A DNA stretch of 64,000 nt from Leucobacter sp042726155 (GTDB lineage: Bacteria > Actinomycetota > Actinomycetes > Actinomycetales > Microbacteriaceae), in the NCBI RefSeq assembly GCF_042726155.1, contig NZ_JBHXHV010000004.1, positions 62,001-126,000 on the forward strand, read 5' to 3'. The notes beneath the pieces are model-generated. The model made no database searches. It was not told where the DNA came from and worked only from the letters and a program-made list of their open reading frames with translations. Position numbers and translations under genes: made by a program. Shown here piece after piece: positions 42,584-51,859 of the stretch; within the stretch, counting starts at the first letter, position 1; each line of letters begins with the position of its first letter.

Positions 42584-43855
42584 GTGAGTAACTCATCAGC
42601 ACCCAAGCTTGTCGTGATCGGACAGGGCTATGTCGGCCTTCCGCTATCTGTACGAGCCGTGGAAGCGGGATATGACGTGGTCGGAATCGATTTCGATCAG
42701 CGACGCATCGATGCGCTCAACCGCGGTGAATCGTACGTTGAAGATGTGTCGAACGCCGCGCTGACAGCTGCTCGCGCAACAGGGCGTTACCGCGCGACCG
42801 ACGACTACGCAACGGCCTCGGATTTCGAGTTCGCGGTGATCACTGTGCCGACCCCGTTGAAGGACTCACTGCCCGACCTCAGCTATATCGAGAGCTCGGG
42901 GGCCTCGCTCGCTCCTCACATCACACGAGGCGCGACCGTGGTACTCGAGTCGACAACGTACCCCGGCACAACGCAAGAACTACTTCTCCCGATTCTCGAG
43001 AGTGGCTCAGGCCTCACTGCTGGTGCTGATTTTCATGTCGGTTACAGTCCCGAGCGCATCGATCCTGGAAATCCGAAGTTCAGTTTCAAGACCACTCCCA
43101 AGATTGTGTCCGGTATCGACGCCGCTTCATTGGAACGGGTCGATAGGTTGTTTTCGGATCTCGTAGACGAGACGGTTCCGGTGAGTACGCCCCGTGAAGC
43201 CGAGATGGCAAAACTTCTCGAGAACACGTTCCGGCACGTCAATATCGCTCTCGTGAATGAGCTCGCTGTGTTCGCGCACGAGCTCGGCGTCAACGTCTGG
43301 GAAGCGATCGATGCGGCAGCCACGAAGCCGTTCGGGTACATGAAGTTCACTCCGGGACCCGGCGTCGGCGGTCATTGCCTCCCGATCGATCCCAGCTACC
43401 TTTCGTGGAAGGTACGCACCGAGCTCGGGCGAAGCTTCCGCTTTGTGGAACTTGCGAACGACGTGAACGAACACATGCCCGACCATGTAGTGCAGCGAAC
43501 GATGCACATCTTGAACGACCAAAACAAGGCGCTGCGCGGCTCAAACGTCGTGCTCATTGGCATCGCATATAAGAAAGACTCGGGCGACTCACGCGAATCG
43601 CCCGCAGTACGTATCATCGAGCTTCTCAACAATTACGGCGCGAATGTACTCGCGGTTGACAGCCACGTCGAAGACCACCGTTGGCCCGAAGGAGCGACGC
43701 GGGTCGATCTCGACGCGGCAACCATCGAGTCCGCAGATATCGCAATTGTGGTCACCGATCACTCTGACATTGACTTGTCGCTGCTCATTGACTCTTCGGT
43801 GCCCGTATTCGACACGAGAAACAGCGTCGACGGCTCAAACGTTTCGCGCCTGTAG
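42584..43855 (+). CDS. Nucleotide-sugar 6-dehydrogenase (WbpA/WecC/TuaD family)
   Basis: NAD+-dependent four-electron oxidation of a UDP-hexose or UDP-N-acetylhexosamine to the uronic acid. The 423-residue protein has GQGYVGLPLS near the N-terminus, VPTPLKD, STTYPGTT, and the catalytic cysteine in GVGGHCLPIDPSYLSWK (C265). The IDPSYLSWK ending is closer to WbpA/WecC (N-acetylhexosamine) than to UDP-glucose enzymes. It supplies an acidic sugar to the locus. Start at GTG 42584, probably leaderless. It is divergent from the GT2 gene before it. Confidence 0.9.
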   Translation: MSNSSAPKLVVIGQGYVGLPLSVRAVEAGYDVVGIDFDQRRIDALNRGESYVEDVSNAALTAARATGRYRATDDYATASDFEFAVITVPTPLKDSLPDLSYIESSGASLAPHITRGATVVLESTTYPGTTQELLLPILESGSGLTAGADFHVGYSPERIDPGNPKFSFKTTPKIVSGIDAASLERVDRLFSDLVDETVPVSTPREAEMAKLLENTFRHVNIALVNELAVFAHELGVNVWEAIDAAATKPFGYMKFTPGPGVGGHCLPIDPSYLSWKVRTELGRSFRFVELANDVNEHMPDHVVQRTMHILNDQNKALRGSNVVLIGIAYKKDSGDSRESPAVRIIELLNNYGANVLAVDSHVEDHRWPEGATRVDLDAATIESADIAIVVTDHSDIDLSLLIDSSVPVFDTRNSVDGSNVSRL

Positions 43856-43912
43856 GCAGATTCTCCGCACACTCACCGACGCCCGAATCACCGGTCGACC
43901 TACGAGGTAAGA

Positions 43913-44275
43913 ATGATGTCTCTCTCACGCCACCAACTCGCTGTCATCGCTTTCATGGCGGTGTGTGGTCTAGCCGCTGCGATTGTGTGCCTATTTGCCC
44001 CGCTGCGCCTCGGGCTGCTTGCGGTCCTCATCGTTGTGGGAGCATGCACGGCGGTCACTCTTCTGTTTCTTCGCAAGGTACTCAGAGCTGTCTACGAGTT
44101 GCGAGACCACGTGACTCGGGGTGATTCGTCGCGGGGAGCCAGAGATTCTATGCAGCGTGAACTCGGTGACGTCGCAGCGAGGCTGGACAGTATCGAGCTG
44201 CACCTTCCCGAGCGCCTGGCAGCCCGGGTGGCATTCGAGCTAGCGCGCCGCGACAAGGAATCACCTGAAGGCTGA
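43913..44275 (+). CDS. Small two-helix membrane protein with a coiled-coil tail
   Basis: 120 residues: two hydrophobic helices (about 8-28 and 32-52), then a charged, heptad-rich cytoplasmic-type tail (58-110). GAGGT lies upstream of tandem ATGs at 43913 and 43916. It sits between the dehydrogenase and the giant transferase and may act as a membrane anchor or length-control partner for the transferases. I recognise no family. Confidence 0.65.
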   Translation: MMSLSRHQLAVIAFMAVCGLAAAIVCLFAPLRLGLLAVLIVVGACTAVTLLFLRKVLRAVYELRDHVTRGDSSRGARDSMQRELGDVAARLDSIELHLPERLAARVAFELARRDKESPEG

Positions 44276-44290
44276 GGTGACGCTGTAGAC

Positions 44291-47200
44291 ATGCAGAATA
44301 CGGGATCCGAGCGCACTCGACTCACGAAGCGAACCCAGGGCAAACTGCGCGAGAGTAGCGTCGAAGAATTTCTGCGCGTCAATCGCCAGGGCCCCTGGAG
44401 AACACTCTTGCTCGGCTCGCGCATGCGCTCGGATGAGTTTCTTGATCTCGCCGCTCATGCGGCAACCGCGGGCGAGCATAACTGGTCGGCGCTGCGTGAC
44501 GTGCTTGAGTCGAGCCCGGGCCGAGATCGACTCCTCCTCTGGGACGTGCCGCGACTGGTATCGACGACACTACTCGCTTGTGTAATGGAGCCACATCGGC
44601 GTAACTTTTCGATCGTTGTTGAACTGCTGACGCAGACCCTTGACCGAACGATGCTCTCATCCCCATTTGCAGCCGGGGCCTTACGCCTTGCGACGCAGAT
44701 TGCCGCAATGATGCGCGCACACGAACTCTTCGCGGAACTTGCCCGATTCCCGACAACAGCTCCAGGTGTCGCTTGGGCCGGCGCCACTGACTTTCTCCGC
44801 CCGGAACGAGGCGCGGACGGCGAGCGCCGACTCGACAATGGGAACGAACGCGAGCGTTTCGACCAGTGGTGGGCCAGTTTCAATGCTCCCTTCACCGCGC
44901 ATGGGCTCGCACCATTCGTTGTTAGCGATGGCTCATGCGTGGTGAGCGACGACATGTTCGGGCGCATCACGCCGGGTAAGCGAGCGGCCCCCGCGATCGC
45001 ACCCGCAGCACAGGAACTCGTCTCGATCATCGTTCCGACGTTCAATCCGGAAGCCAGCTTCCTGAACACTCTCCAGTCCTTGGTGCAGCAATCTTGGTCA
45101 AATATCGAAGTCCTCGTAGTCGACGATTGCTCCGATACTGGCGTGGAGTATCTCAACGCAGCAGCCGCGCTTGATCCGAGGGTTCGAGTGCTGCGCCAAC
45201 CCACCAATGGCGGAGCCTATCGAGCTCGAAACCGTGGGCTCGCAGAGGCCCGTGGGACGTTCGTGGCGTTTCAGGACGCGGACGATCTGTCACACTCGGA
45301 TCGCATCGAGCGTCAGGTCCTTCCGCTGCGAAACGATCTCTCGAAACTGGCATCGGTTTCGCAGGCTCAGCGCGTACTCAGCAATGGCGCCGTGACGTAT
45401 TTCGGGTATCTTCCGCACCGTACGAACGCGTCCTCGCTCCTGTTTCGCAAAGAGCCGGTCTTACGCGTTCTCGGCCAGTTCGATGATGTGCGCAAGGGCG
45501 CGGATTCTGAATTCACGGAGCGATTGCGCCAAGCTTTCGGGAATGACTGTCTGGTCGAAATACCGATCCCTCTCAGTCTGGTGCAGCTGACTCTGGGCTC
45601 TCTCTCTCGATCCGATTTCACCCCCAATTGGATGTCGGGCCATCGGTGGGCGTATTTGCAGCAGTTCCGCGCAGCGCACCGCCGCATCGCGGCTGCTTCG
45701 ACCCACAATTGGCGACTGGGACCTGCGCGCCCCGCGGTCTGCGACTCCACCTCCGGGATGCGCCGCGAACGTGCGAAAGTCCACATCGATTATGCGGTGC
45801 TCTCAGACTGGAATGCCCAACTTGAGCGCCCTCGCGACGGCTTCCGCCGCCTGCAAATGCTTGTCCCTGAATTCGAGGGCCCGATAGGTCTCCTCAGTGG
45901 CTCGCGCCCGAGATTTAGCTCACACGTTCGCAGCCAGGTCTCCACGGAGTTAACGGACGCCGTAGAACGCGGTGAACTTCAGTGGCTCACTTGGCGCGAC
46001 GAAACCCACGTCGGCACGTTGCTCGTAGACAATCCAGAGTTTTTACTCGGTCTTCCCAGCCCGAACGATCGCGGAATTACCGCTGGCGTGGTCAAGATCG
46101 TACTCGATGAGACCGTCCGCCACTCCGCCCAAGCCGTACTCCCGCCAATCGGTTGGTGTACGAAAGTTGCACGCGAAGCATTCGGGGCAGACGTCATCTG
46201 GCTAGTCGCCTCCGCCGAGGTCCAGAATTTGCTTACTCAACAAGGGCACGCCGCAGAACTGATTAATGCGGCAGAGATCAAGCGAGTGCGCATCCCAGAG
46301 AACCCGAAGGTCGGCATCGTGCTTCCGGGCCCGGCCGACAACGCGCAATGGGATCTCCGAAAGTTGAAGTCGTTCCTGCCGGATTCGAACGTCGCGGAGG
46401 TGAGAATTTTCGATGAACACGGAGTTCTCCCGCCCGACGAGGTCGCCGCCGCCGAGTTGCAGGTGGTGCGCGCATCAGAAATGTCTCGTCTCGAATTCCT
46501 TCAGAACACCGACATTCTGTTACCGGATGTCTTCGGCGAAAGACTGCTCGCAGCAGAATCATGGATTCGCCTCTGCGGTGAGCATCGTGTCGTCGCGGCC
46601 CTCCCCGATGAGCTCGAAACTTGGCAGCTCGCGGACATCGTCAGATATCCCCCCATGGGGAGTCGGGATGTTCTCTCCGTTCTTGCAGTTGATCCTGCGT
46701 ATCGTAAACGTTGGGATCAGAGAACTCGTCAGACGAAGAAACAGCGCGCCCGCGGGGTGTCCACACAGGCGCATATCCGATTCGTCGTGTTTGAGAGCGA
46801 CAAGTTAGAACGCTGTGAGCGCACGCGAGAATCGATCTCGGCACTCACGTCAGTGACACACGCGGCTGATATTCATCTTGTCGCGGGGCGCACCCTCAAA
46901 GAAATCGCTGCGAGCGGAGCGTTAGCGGGTCTCTCTTCGGGGGACCGTATCTGCATCGTAAGGGCTGGGACGGAGTTCACTTCGAACGCTTTCGAACGAT
47001 TCAGCTACAGCGCGAAAGACGATCTCCAAATCTTCACCGAGGCGAGTGAAACGTACGCGCTGAACCGGGATGTCCGTAATGTCGATCGAGTCGTAGCCAC
47101 ATCGAAGGCTTCGCCGCTCTGGGCGGGTTCGACTCCTCTGCTCGTTCGCGCAGATACGTTCGGCAGCGCCGCGAGGCGATTCCCGTGGGCAACGGCACCA

Positions 47201-49330
47201 GGGCTCGCCTTCGCATCAATACTCGCGATTTGCGGAACATTCGGAGTACTCGGCGAGGTGAATTCTCACCACTCCCTTGAAGACCGAGCTGAAGCTGCTC
47301 CGAAGGCACTAAAAGGGAGTTGGTATACGGAATTCGCGCGTGACTGGGCCGCAATGCTCTCGGAAATTCAGCACATCGGACCGACGCGACTGTATCTGCA
47401 TCGCGTGTTCATTTATCTGCTCTCGGTACGCATGCACCTGAATAGCGGGCGTCGTCAACGACGCGCATTCACCCCCGATGAATTCACCGAATACTGCGCA
47501 AGTCTCAGTCGCGCGCTCCAGTTCATTGGCGATGAGCAGATTTGGGCGCCCGGAAAGCCCGCCAAGCCGACATCGGGTGCGATTCGACAGCATCTTCTCC
47601 GGTTGAAACATGGCACAGCCTTTACGCCCACGGTGACAGTGGAGAACGGCGAGCCGCGGACAGTGTTCGGCGATCTGGCGATTGAACGCCCCCGCGACGT
47701 GCAAGTGCGAATCGACACGATGTCAGCGAGAAACGGCATCCTCACCATTCACGGCAACTACCCGATCACTTCGGAGTATGCGGGATGGGATCTTTACCTC
47801 CAGGTCCGCGACGGAATCATGCTCCTTCCCGATCGTGGACGATACGCCGACACCACTTTTCATGGCATCGCACTCGGGCGTTCCCGCACGTTCTCCGTCC
47901 AACTTCCGTTCGCCGATGTCGGCGACCGACTCGCGTTTTATTTTTCAGATGGAAAGCTCCCATCTACGCCACTTCGCTTGCGCTTTACTCGCCCGTCTTC
48001 GAAGTTGAGTGAAATCGATCAGGCGTATTGGGCTGTCCCTGACCTCGGAGTGTTGTCGGTGGACGGTAGGGCAATCGCCGTCGAACCGTACTCGCGGCGG
48101 AAGCACGTACGCGCAGAGATCCGAAGGCAAAGAGCGCTCAGGGGTTCTCAGGACCCCGAGCAGTTAGAGGCCGCACGATTGCGTCTCAAGTACTTTCTTA
48201 CACTGCCTCGATACCGTAAGCGGCGTATCTGGATGTACGCGGATCGCATCGTCAATGGCGGCGACAACGGCGAATACGCCTACATGTACGCCGCCGATCA
48301 ACACGATGAGTTCGAGAAGTACTACGTCTTACAGCCTGGGACTGCGCTTGAATCGCGTTTCGCGTCTCACGGCACACCGTACCTGGAGTTCGGCACAGAC
48401 GAGCAGCGTCTGCACTTCTTGAACGCATCTATTGTGTTTGCGACGCGACTCATGCCCAGCAATACGTTCGGTTTTCAGTACATGCAGAAGCACTTTCGGG
48501 ATCTATTCTCAGCCCGGGAGATCTATATCAATCACGGTCTCGTAGTTGACCAGCTCGACTACGTACTCAACACCGGATTCACTGGTTTCGACCGAGTCTG
48601 CGTGGTCTCGGAGACCGAACGTCACAACCTCCTCCAGCCGAACTACGGGTATCGCCCGGAGCAGGTCGAGGTGACAGGATTTGCACGCTACGACGGGCTG
48701 CGTTCTGCGACGACGCGGACGTTGTTGCTCGCTCCGACTTGGCGTACCTATCTCCATACACCGCAGCAAGGTGACACTCGCGCAGAACGACATCGTGACT
48801 TCACCCGCACACCTTACTACCGCGTTTTCGACTCCCTCATCAATAGCCCTCGTCTTCACGATGCGCTTGCGCGTTATAACTACCGTCTATCGTTCCTGCT
48901 GCACCCTAATGTCGCCGCACAGGTCGCAGATTTCAAATCGAGTAGCGATCGAGTGTCAGTAATTTCAGGCACAGAAGACGTAACGTATGAGCAATTGCTG
49001 ACGACATCTGATCTGATGATCACCGACTATTCAGGGGTCCAGTTCGATTTCGCATTCATGCGAAAACCGGTGGTCTATTACCAGCCGGCTGCAATCCCGC
49101 CGCACTACCAATCGGGGTCATTCGATTACGAACGTGATGCCTTCGGGGACGTCGCGGGGACAGAAGATGCACTGCTCGCTCTGCTGGATGAGCTCATGGC
49201 ACGGGAGTGCGCGATTGAGCCGAAGTTCGAGAAACGAATTGAGCGTTTCTTTGCCCATCTGGATTACGAGAACTCTCGGCGAATCTATGACGTAGGGGTG
49301 CAGGCCGCACGTGAAGAGATTGGTGAGTGA
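44291..49330 (+). CDS. Giant multi-module glycosyltransferase (GT2 - degenerate GT-A - TagF-like)
   Basis: 1679 residues. (1) An N-terminal helical region (1-240) with no known domain. (2) A GT2 domain (244 to about 470) with SIIVPTFNPEASFL, VVDDCSD and QDADD (328-332). (3) A long middle region (about 500-1080), including a stretch near 850-960 (IRFVVFESDKLERCERTRES, then GDRICIVRAGTEF) that resembles a worn GT-A fold. (4) A beta-rich segment (about 1120-1230). (5) A TagF/Glyphos_transf domain with INHGLVVDQLDY (H1413) and ITDYSGVQFDFAFMRKP (D1578). GAGGTGA lies about ten bases upstream of the ATG. It overlaps the next gene. It resembles the multidomain capsule polymerases of Pasteurellaceae in concept; the product is unknown. 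Confidence 0.83.
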   Translation: MQNTGSERTRLTKRTQGKLRESSVEEFLRVNRQGPWRTLLLGSRMRSDEFLDLAAHAATAGEHNWSALRDVLESSPGRDRLLLWDVPRLVSTTLLACVMEPHRRNFSIVVELLTQTLDRTMLSSPFAAGALRLATQIAAMMRAHELFAELARFPTTAPGVAWAGATDFLRPERGADGERRLDNGNERERFDQWWASFNAPFTAHGLAPFVVSDGSCVVSDDMFGRITPGKRAAPAIAPAAQELVSIIVPTFNPEASFLNTLQSLVQQSWSNIEVLVVDDCSDTGVEYLNAAAALDPRVRVLRQPTNGGAYRARNRGLAEARGTFVAFQDADDLSHSDRIERQVLPLRNDLSKLASVSQAQRVLSNGAVTYFGYLPHRTNASSLLFRKEPVLRVLGQFDDVRKGADSEFTERLRQAFGNDCLVEIPIPLSLVQLTLGSLSRSDFTPNWMSGHRWAYLQQFRAAHRRIAAASTHNWRLGPARPAVCDSTSGMRRERAKVHIDYAVLSDWNAQLERPRDGFRRLQMLVPEFEGPIGLLSGSRPRFSSHVRSQVSTELTDAVERGELQWLTWRDETHVGTLLVDNPEFLLGLPSPNDRGITAGVVKIVLDETVRHSAQAVLPPIGWCTKVAREAFGADVIWLVASAEVQNLLTQQGHAAELINAAEIKRVRIPENPKVGIVLPGPADNAQWDLRKLKSFLPDSNVAEVRIFDEHGVLPPDEVAAAELQVVRASEMSRLEFLQNTDILLPDVFGERLLAAESWIRLCGEHRVVAALPDELETWQLADIVRYPPMGSRDVLSVLAVDPAYRKRWDQRTRQTKKQRARGVSTQAHIRFVVFESDKLERCERTRESISALTSVTHAADIHLVAGRTLKEIAASGALAGLSSGDRICIVRAGTEFTSNAFERFSYSAKDDLQIFTEASETYALNRDVRNVDRVVATSKASPLWAGSTPLLVRADTFGSAARRFPWATAPGLAFASILAICGTFGVLGEVNSHHSLEDRAEAAPKALKGSWYTEFARDWAAMLSEIQHIGPTRLYLHRVFIYLLSVRMHLNSGRRQRRAFTPDEFTEYCASLSRALQFIGDEQIWAPGKPAKPTSGAIRQHLLRLKHGTAFTPTVTVENGEPRTVFGDLAIERPRDVQVRIDTMSARNGILTIHGNYPITSEYAGWDLYLQVRDGIMLLPDRGRYADTTFHGIALGRSRTFSVQLPFADVGDRLAFYFSDGKLPSTPLRLRFTRPSSKLSEIDQAYWAVPDLGVLSVDGRAIAVEPYSRRKHVRAEIRRQRALRGSQDPEQLEAARLRLKYFLTLPRYRKRRIWMYADRIVNGGDNGEYAYMYAADQHDEFEKYYVLQPGTALESRFASHGTPYLEFGTDEQRLHFLNASIVFATRLMPSNTFGFQYMQKHFRDLFSAREIYINHGLVVDQLDYVLNTGFTGFDRVCVVSETERHNLLQPNYGYRPEQVEVTGFARYDGLRSATTRTLLLAPTWRTYLHTPQQGDTRAERHRDFTRTPYYRVFDSLINSPRLHDALARYNYRLSFLLHPNVAAQVADFKSSSDRVSVISGTEDVTYEQLLTTSDLMITDYSGVQFDFAFMRKPVVYYQPAAIPPHYQSGSFDYERDAFGDVAGTEDALLALLDELMARECAIEPKFEKRIERFFAHLDYENSRRIYDVGVQAAREEIGE

Positions 49331-51846
49331 TCGTGGATATCGCGATGGACAGGTCTCAGGTGAATCTCCAGCAGGATAAGTGGGATGCCCTCCTGCCGCA
49401 GACCTCGTTAATTATTGCTTGCTACAAGGTTGGTCCGTATTTGCCGGCCTTTCTGCAGTCGCTGGACGCCCAGACTGCGGTGCACGGTGCTTACGAACTC
49501 ATATTTGTCATCGACGGCTGCCCCGAAGACTCGGAAGCAGTCGTGAGGCAGTGGATGGGTACCACCGATTACGCGGTTCGCATCGTCGTCAAGGAGAATG
49601 GCGGCGTCGCTTCAGCCAGAAATGCGGGCCTCGCATGTGCGCGGGGCGTATGGGTCACTCATCCCGATCCCGACGATCGCCTAGAACCTGACTACCTGAC
49701 CGAGTTTGAGCGCTCCCAGCAGCGATTCCCCGACGAAACTATGTTCGCCGCTCGAGCGGTGCTCACCGCGGCCGACGGAACGGTAGTGGGTCACACCCTG
49801 GATGCACGATACGAGGACGGCGAAACTCGGATCATCGATCTCATTGAAGACCCACGAAAAATACACACGCTTGGCGGAGTCGCATTCTTCCGCCGCGACC
49901 TCATCGAGCTGCACGCTCTGCGGTTCAATGAGCAGATCTTGCAGTCTTCCGACACTGACTTCATCGGCCACTACTTGTTGTGCACTGATGCCCGCTATGT
50001 GCTCGTTCCCGATGCCAGATATCTCTACTTACGTCGGAATGACGCCTCATCAATCGTCTCCACCCACAGCGGTAACATGTCTCGGTACGCGTCGCTATTT
50101 GGGGTCTCCCACAGGGGCCTCTTAGATCGCGCAGGCACCGAATGCCCGTCGTGGCTTGCGAACTTGCTGCTGTACTTCGTTTTCATGCTGTTTCGTCGCA
50201 ATCGCTCGACTCAAAGCCCTGTCGATCTTGCCTCAGGTCAGCAACTAGCTGAGATTCGAGCTCGACTCGTGGAGAACTTACAGTCGATCGGCGCGGCAAA
50301 CGTTCGCGCTTTCGACCTCTTCGCGGTGCCACTGGAATTTCGATACGCGTGGCTTTCCGCTATCGAGCCGGTCAATGAATCTCCGGTCGAGCATCTCAGA
50401 TGGTATCGGTCCCGGGGAATGCGTCGAGTCGCTGTATATGCCTCACAACCGTCAGTTCCAGAACTGCGGGTTGCCGCAGGCCCGGTGGAAATCATTGAAT
50501 CAAAATTGTGCGGAATAGATTTCCTCGGCACGAGGTGGCTCACGAAGCGTGTGGTTAAGCTACGCGGTCGTTTCACCGACGCAGTGCGTCTCGAATCTCC
50601 AACTCCAAAATTCACCGTCGAATTCGGTGGCGAAGTACTTACTGCTGACGAGATTCGCGATCACTCGGGCTTACAAGCGCCCATTGCGTTGCAAGCAGCT
50701 CGCGGAAAATCCGCCGTCGCGATTCAACCCCGACCGGCAAGGGAGCGCATTGCAACGCAGGCCCGCCGCTTGCTGCGCGACACTCGCGATGTTTGGATCT
50801 TCACTACCGGAGATGATTCGGCGCGAGCAGTGTCTGATAGCGAACTGCTCTACAAAGCCGCGCGCAAGCTGAGGCCCGACGTCAACGCACGTTTCGTCGC
50901 GAAATCAGGTTCGCATGCAGCCCACCGCATGCGCCGCGCCGCTGGCAAAACGGTTACCGCGGGGTCGGGCGAACACCACGATCTGCTGCAGCTTGCAACA
51001 CAAGTGATCACTTCACGTATCACCCGAGCAGTGCTCGATCCAATTCCTGGGACTGAACTCCCACGAAGTTGGCGCGTCGCGCTGATATCCGACCGTCCTT
51101 ACGATCGACTGTCGTTCCGTGACCCGGCGCTCCGCCAGGCTGAATTCGTAGCGGTTTCGTCAGCGATTGAACTCGAACGTGTCAGCGGCTCGCATTCCTT
51201 CCATGACTTCTTGGTAAGCGAAGCGGCGTTGACCGGTCTCCCCCATCACGATCTACTCCTCCGAAAGGCGGGACGTCCGACAAACATCGTTGTCGCACCA
51301 GAATGGCGAGCAGGTGTGGCACTTCCGGAAGAATCACTTGGTCACGCCATGAGCGAGTTCCGCGAGCTCCCGTTCCTGCGGGAGTGGTGCGCGTATCTAT
51401 CGTCATCCGCGCTGCATGACTTTGCCCGGGACTCAGGACGCCGCATAATTCTGATCCTCCCTGACGGTGTTCCTTCCGAGGTATTTGCGGCTCCTGCTGG
51501 AATTGATCTCGTTACCCACGAACGGCGTTACGATGCGATTGGCACCGCAGCCTTACTCGTCACCGATTACTCGCAATTGGCTCATGATGCCGCGTATTTG
51601 CATCGGCCATCCATTTATTTACGCGTTGACAGAGAAACGGTGTTGGGTGCCCCCGATAGCGCTCGTAGCAAATCTCAGGCGGCGGAGGCTGAAGGATTCG
51701 GCCCAGTAGTGACATCAAGTGCGGACGCGGTGGAGGCCACTCGCACACTACTCGAGGGGATTCCGTCACCGTACCAACGCCGCATGGACGCCGCATTCAC
51801 GTATCGCGACGGAGCCGCGAGTTCACGGATCGTCGCGAGGCTGTAA
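49327..51846 (+). CDS. GT2 glycosyltransferase with a divergent TagF-like C-terminal domain
   Basis: 839 residues. GT2 domain (about 25-250) with QTSLIIACYKVGPYLPAF, FVIDGCPED and DPDD (114-117), closely similar to the 671-residue protein at 40468. From about 480 a TagF-like GT-B follows, ending in LLVTDYSQLAHDAAYLHRP (about 746). The first-half THG/NHG histidine motif of active family members is not recognisable; QLATQVITSR occupies that area. The GTG start overlaps the TGA of the giant gene (GTGA); an ATG at 49345 is an alternative. It converges with an acyltransferase gene 13 bases past its stop. Confidence 0.8.
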   Translation: MIVDIAMDRSQVNLQQDKWDALLPQTSLIIACYKVGPYLPAFLQSLDAQTAVHGAYELIFVIDGCPEDSEAVVRQWMGTTDYAVRIVVKENGGVASARNAGLACARGVWVTHPDPDDRLEPDYLTEFERSQQRFPDETMFAARAVLTAADGTVVGHTLDARYEDGETRIIDLIEDPRKIHTLGGVAFFRRDLIELHALRFNEQILQSSDTDFIGHYLLCTDARYVLVPDARYLYLRRNDASSIVSTHSGNMSRYASLFGVSHRGLLDRAGTECPSWLANLLLYFVFMLFRRNRSTQSPVDLASGQQLAEIRARLVENLQSIGAANVRAFDLFAVPLEFRYAWLSAIEPVNESPVEHLRWYRSRGMRRVAVYASQPSVPELRVAAGPVEIIESKLCGIDFLGTRWLTKRVVKLRGRFTDAVRLESPTPKFTVEFGGEVLTADEIRDHSGLQAPIALQAARGKSAVAIQPRPARERIATQARRLLRDTRDVWIFTTGDDSARAVSDSELLYKAARKLRPDVNARFVAKSGSHAAHRMRRAAGKTVTAGSGEHHDLLQLATQVITSRITRAVLDPIPGTELPRSWRVALISDRPYDRLSFRDPALRQAEFVAVSSAIELERVSGSHSFHDFLVSEAALTGLPHHDLLLRKAGRPTNIVVAPEWRAGVALPEESLGHAMSEFRELPFLREWCAYLSSSALHDFARDSGRRIILILPDGVPSEVFAAPAGIDLVTHERRYDAIGTAALLVTDYSQLAHDAAYLHRPSIYLRVDRETVLGAPDSARSKSQAAEAEGFGPVVTSSADAVEATRTLLEGIPSPYQRRMDAAFTYRDGAASSRIVARL

Positions 51847-51859
51847 ATACTCTGTGCTT

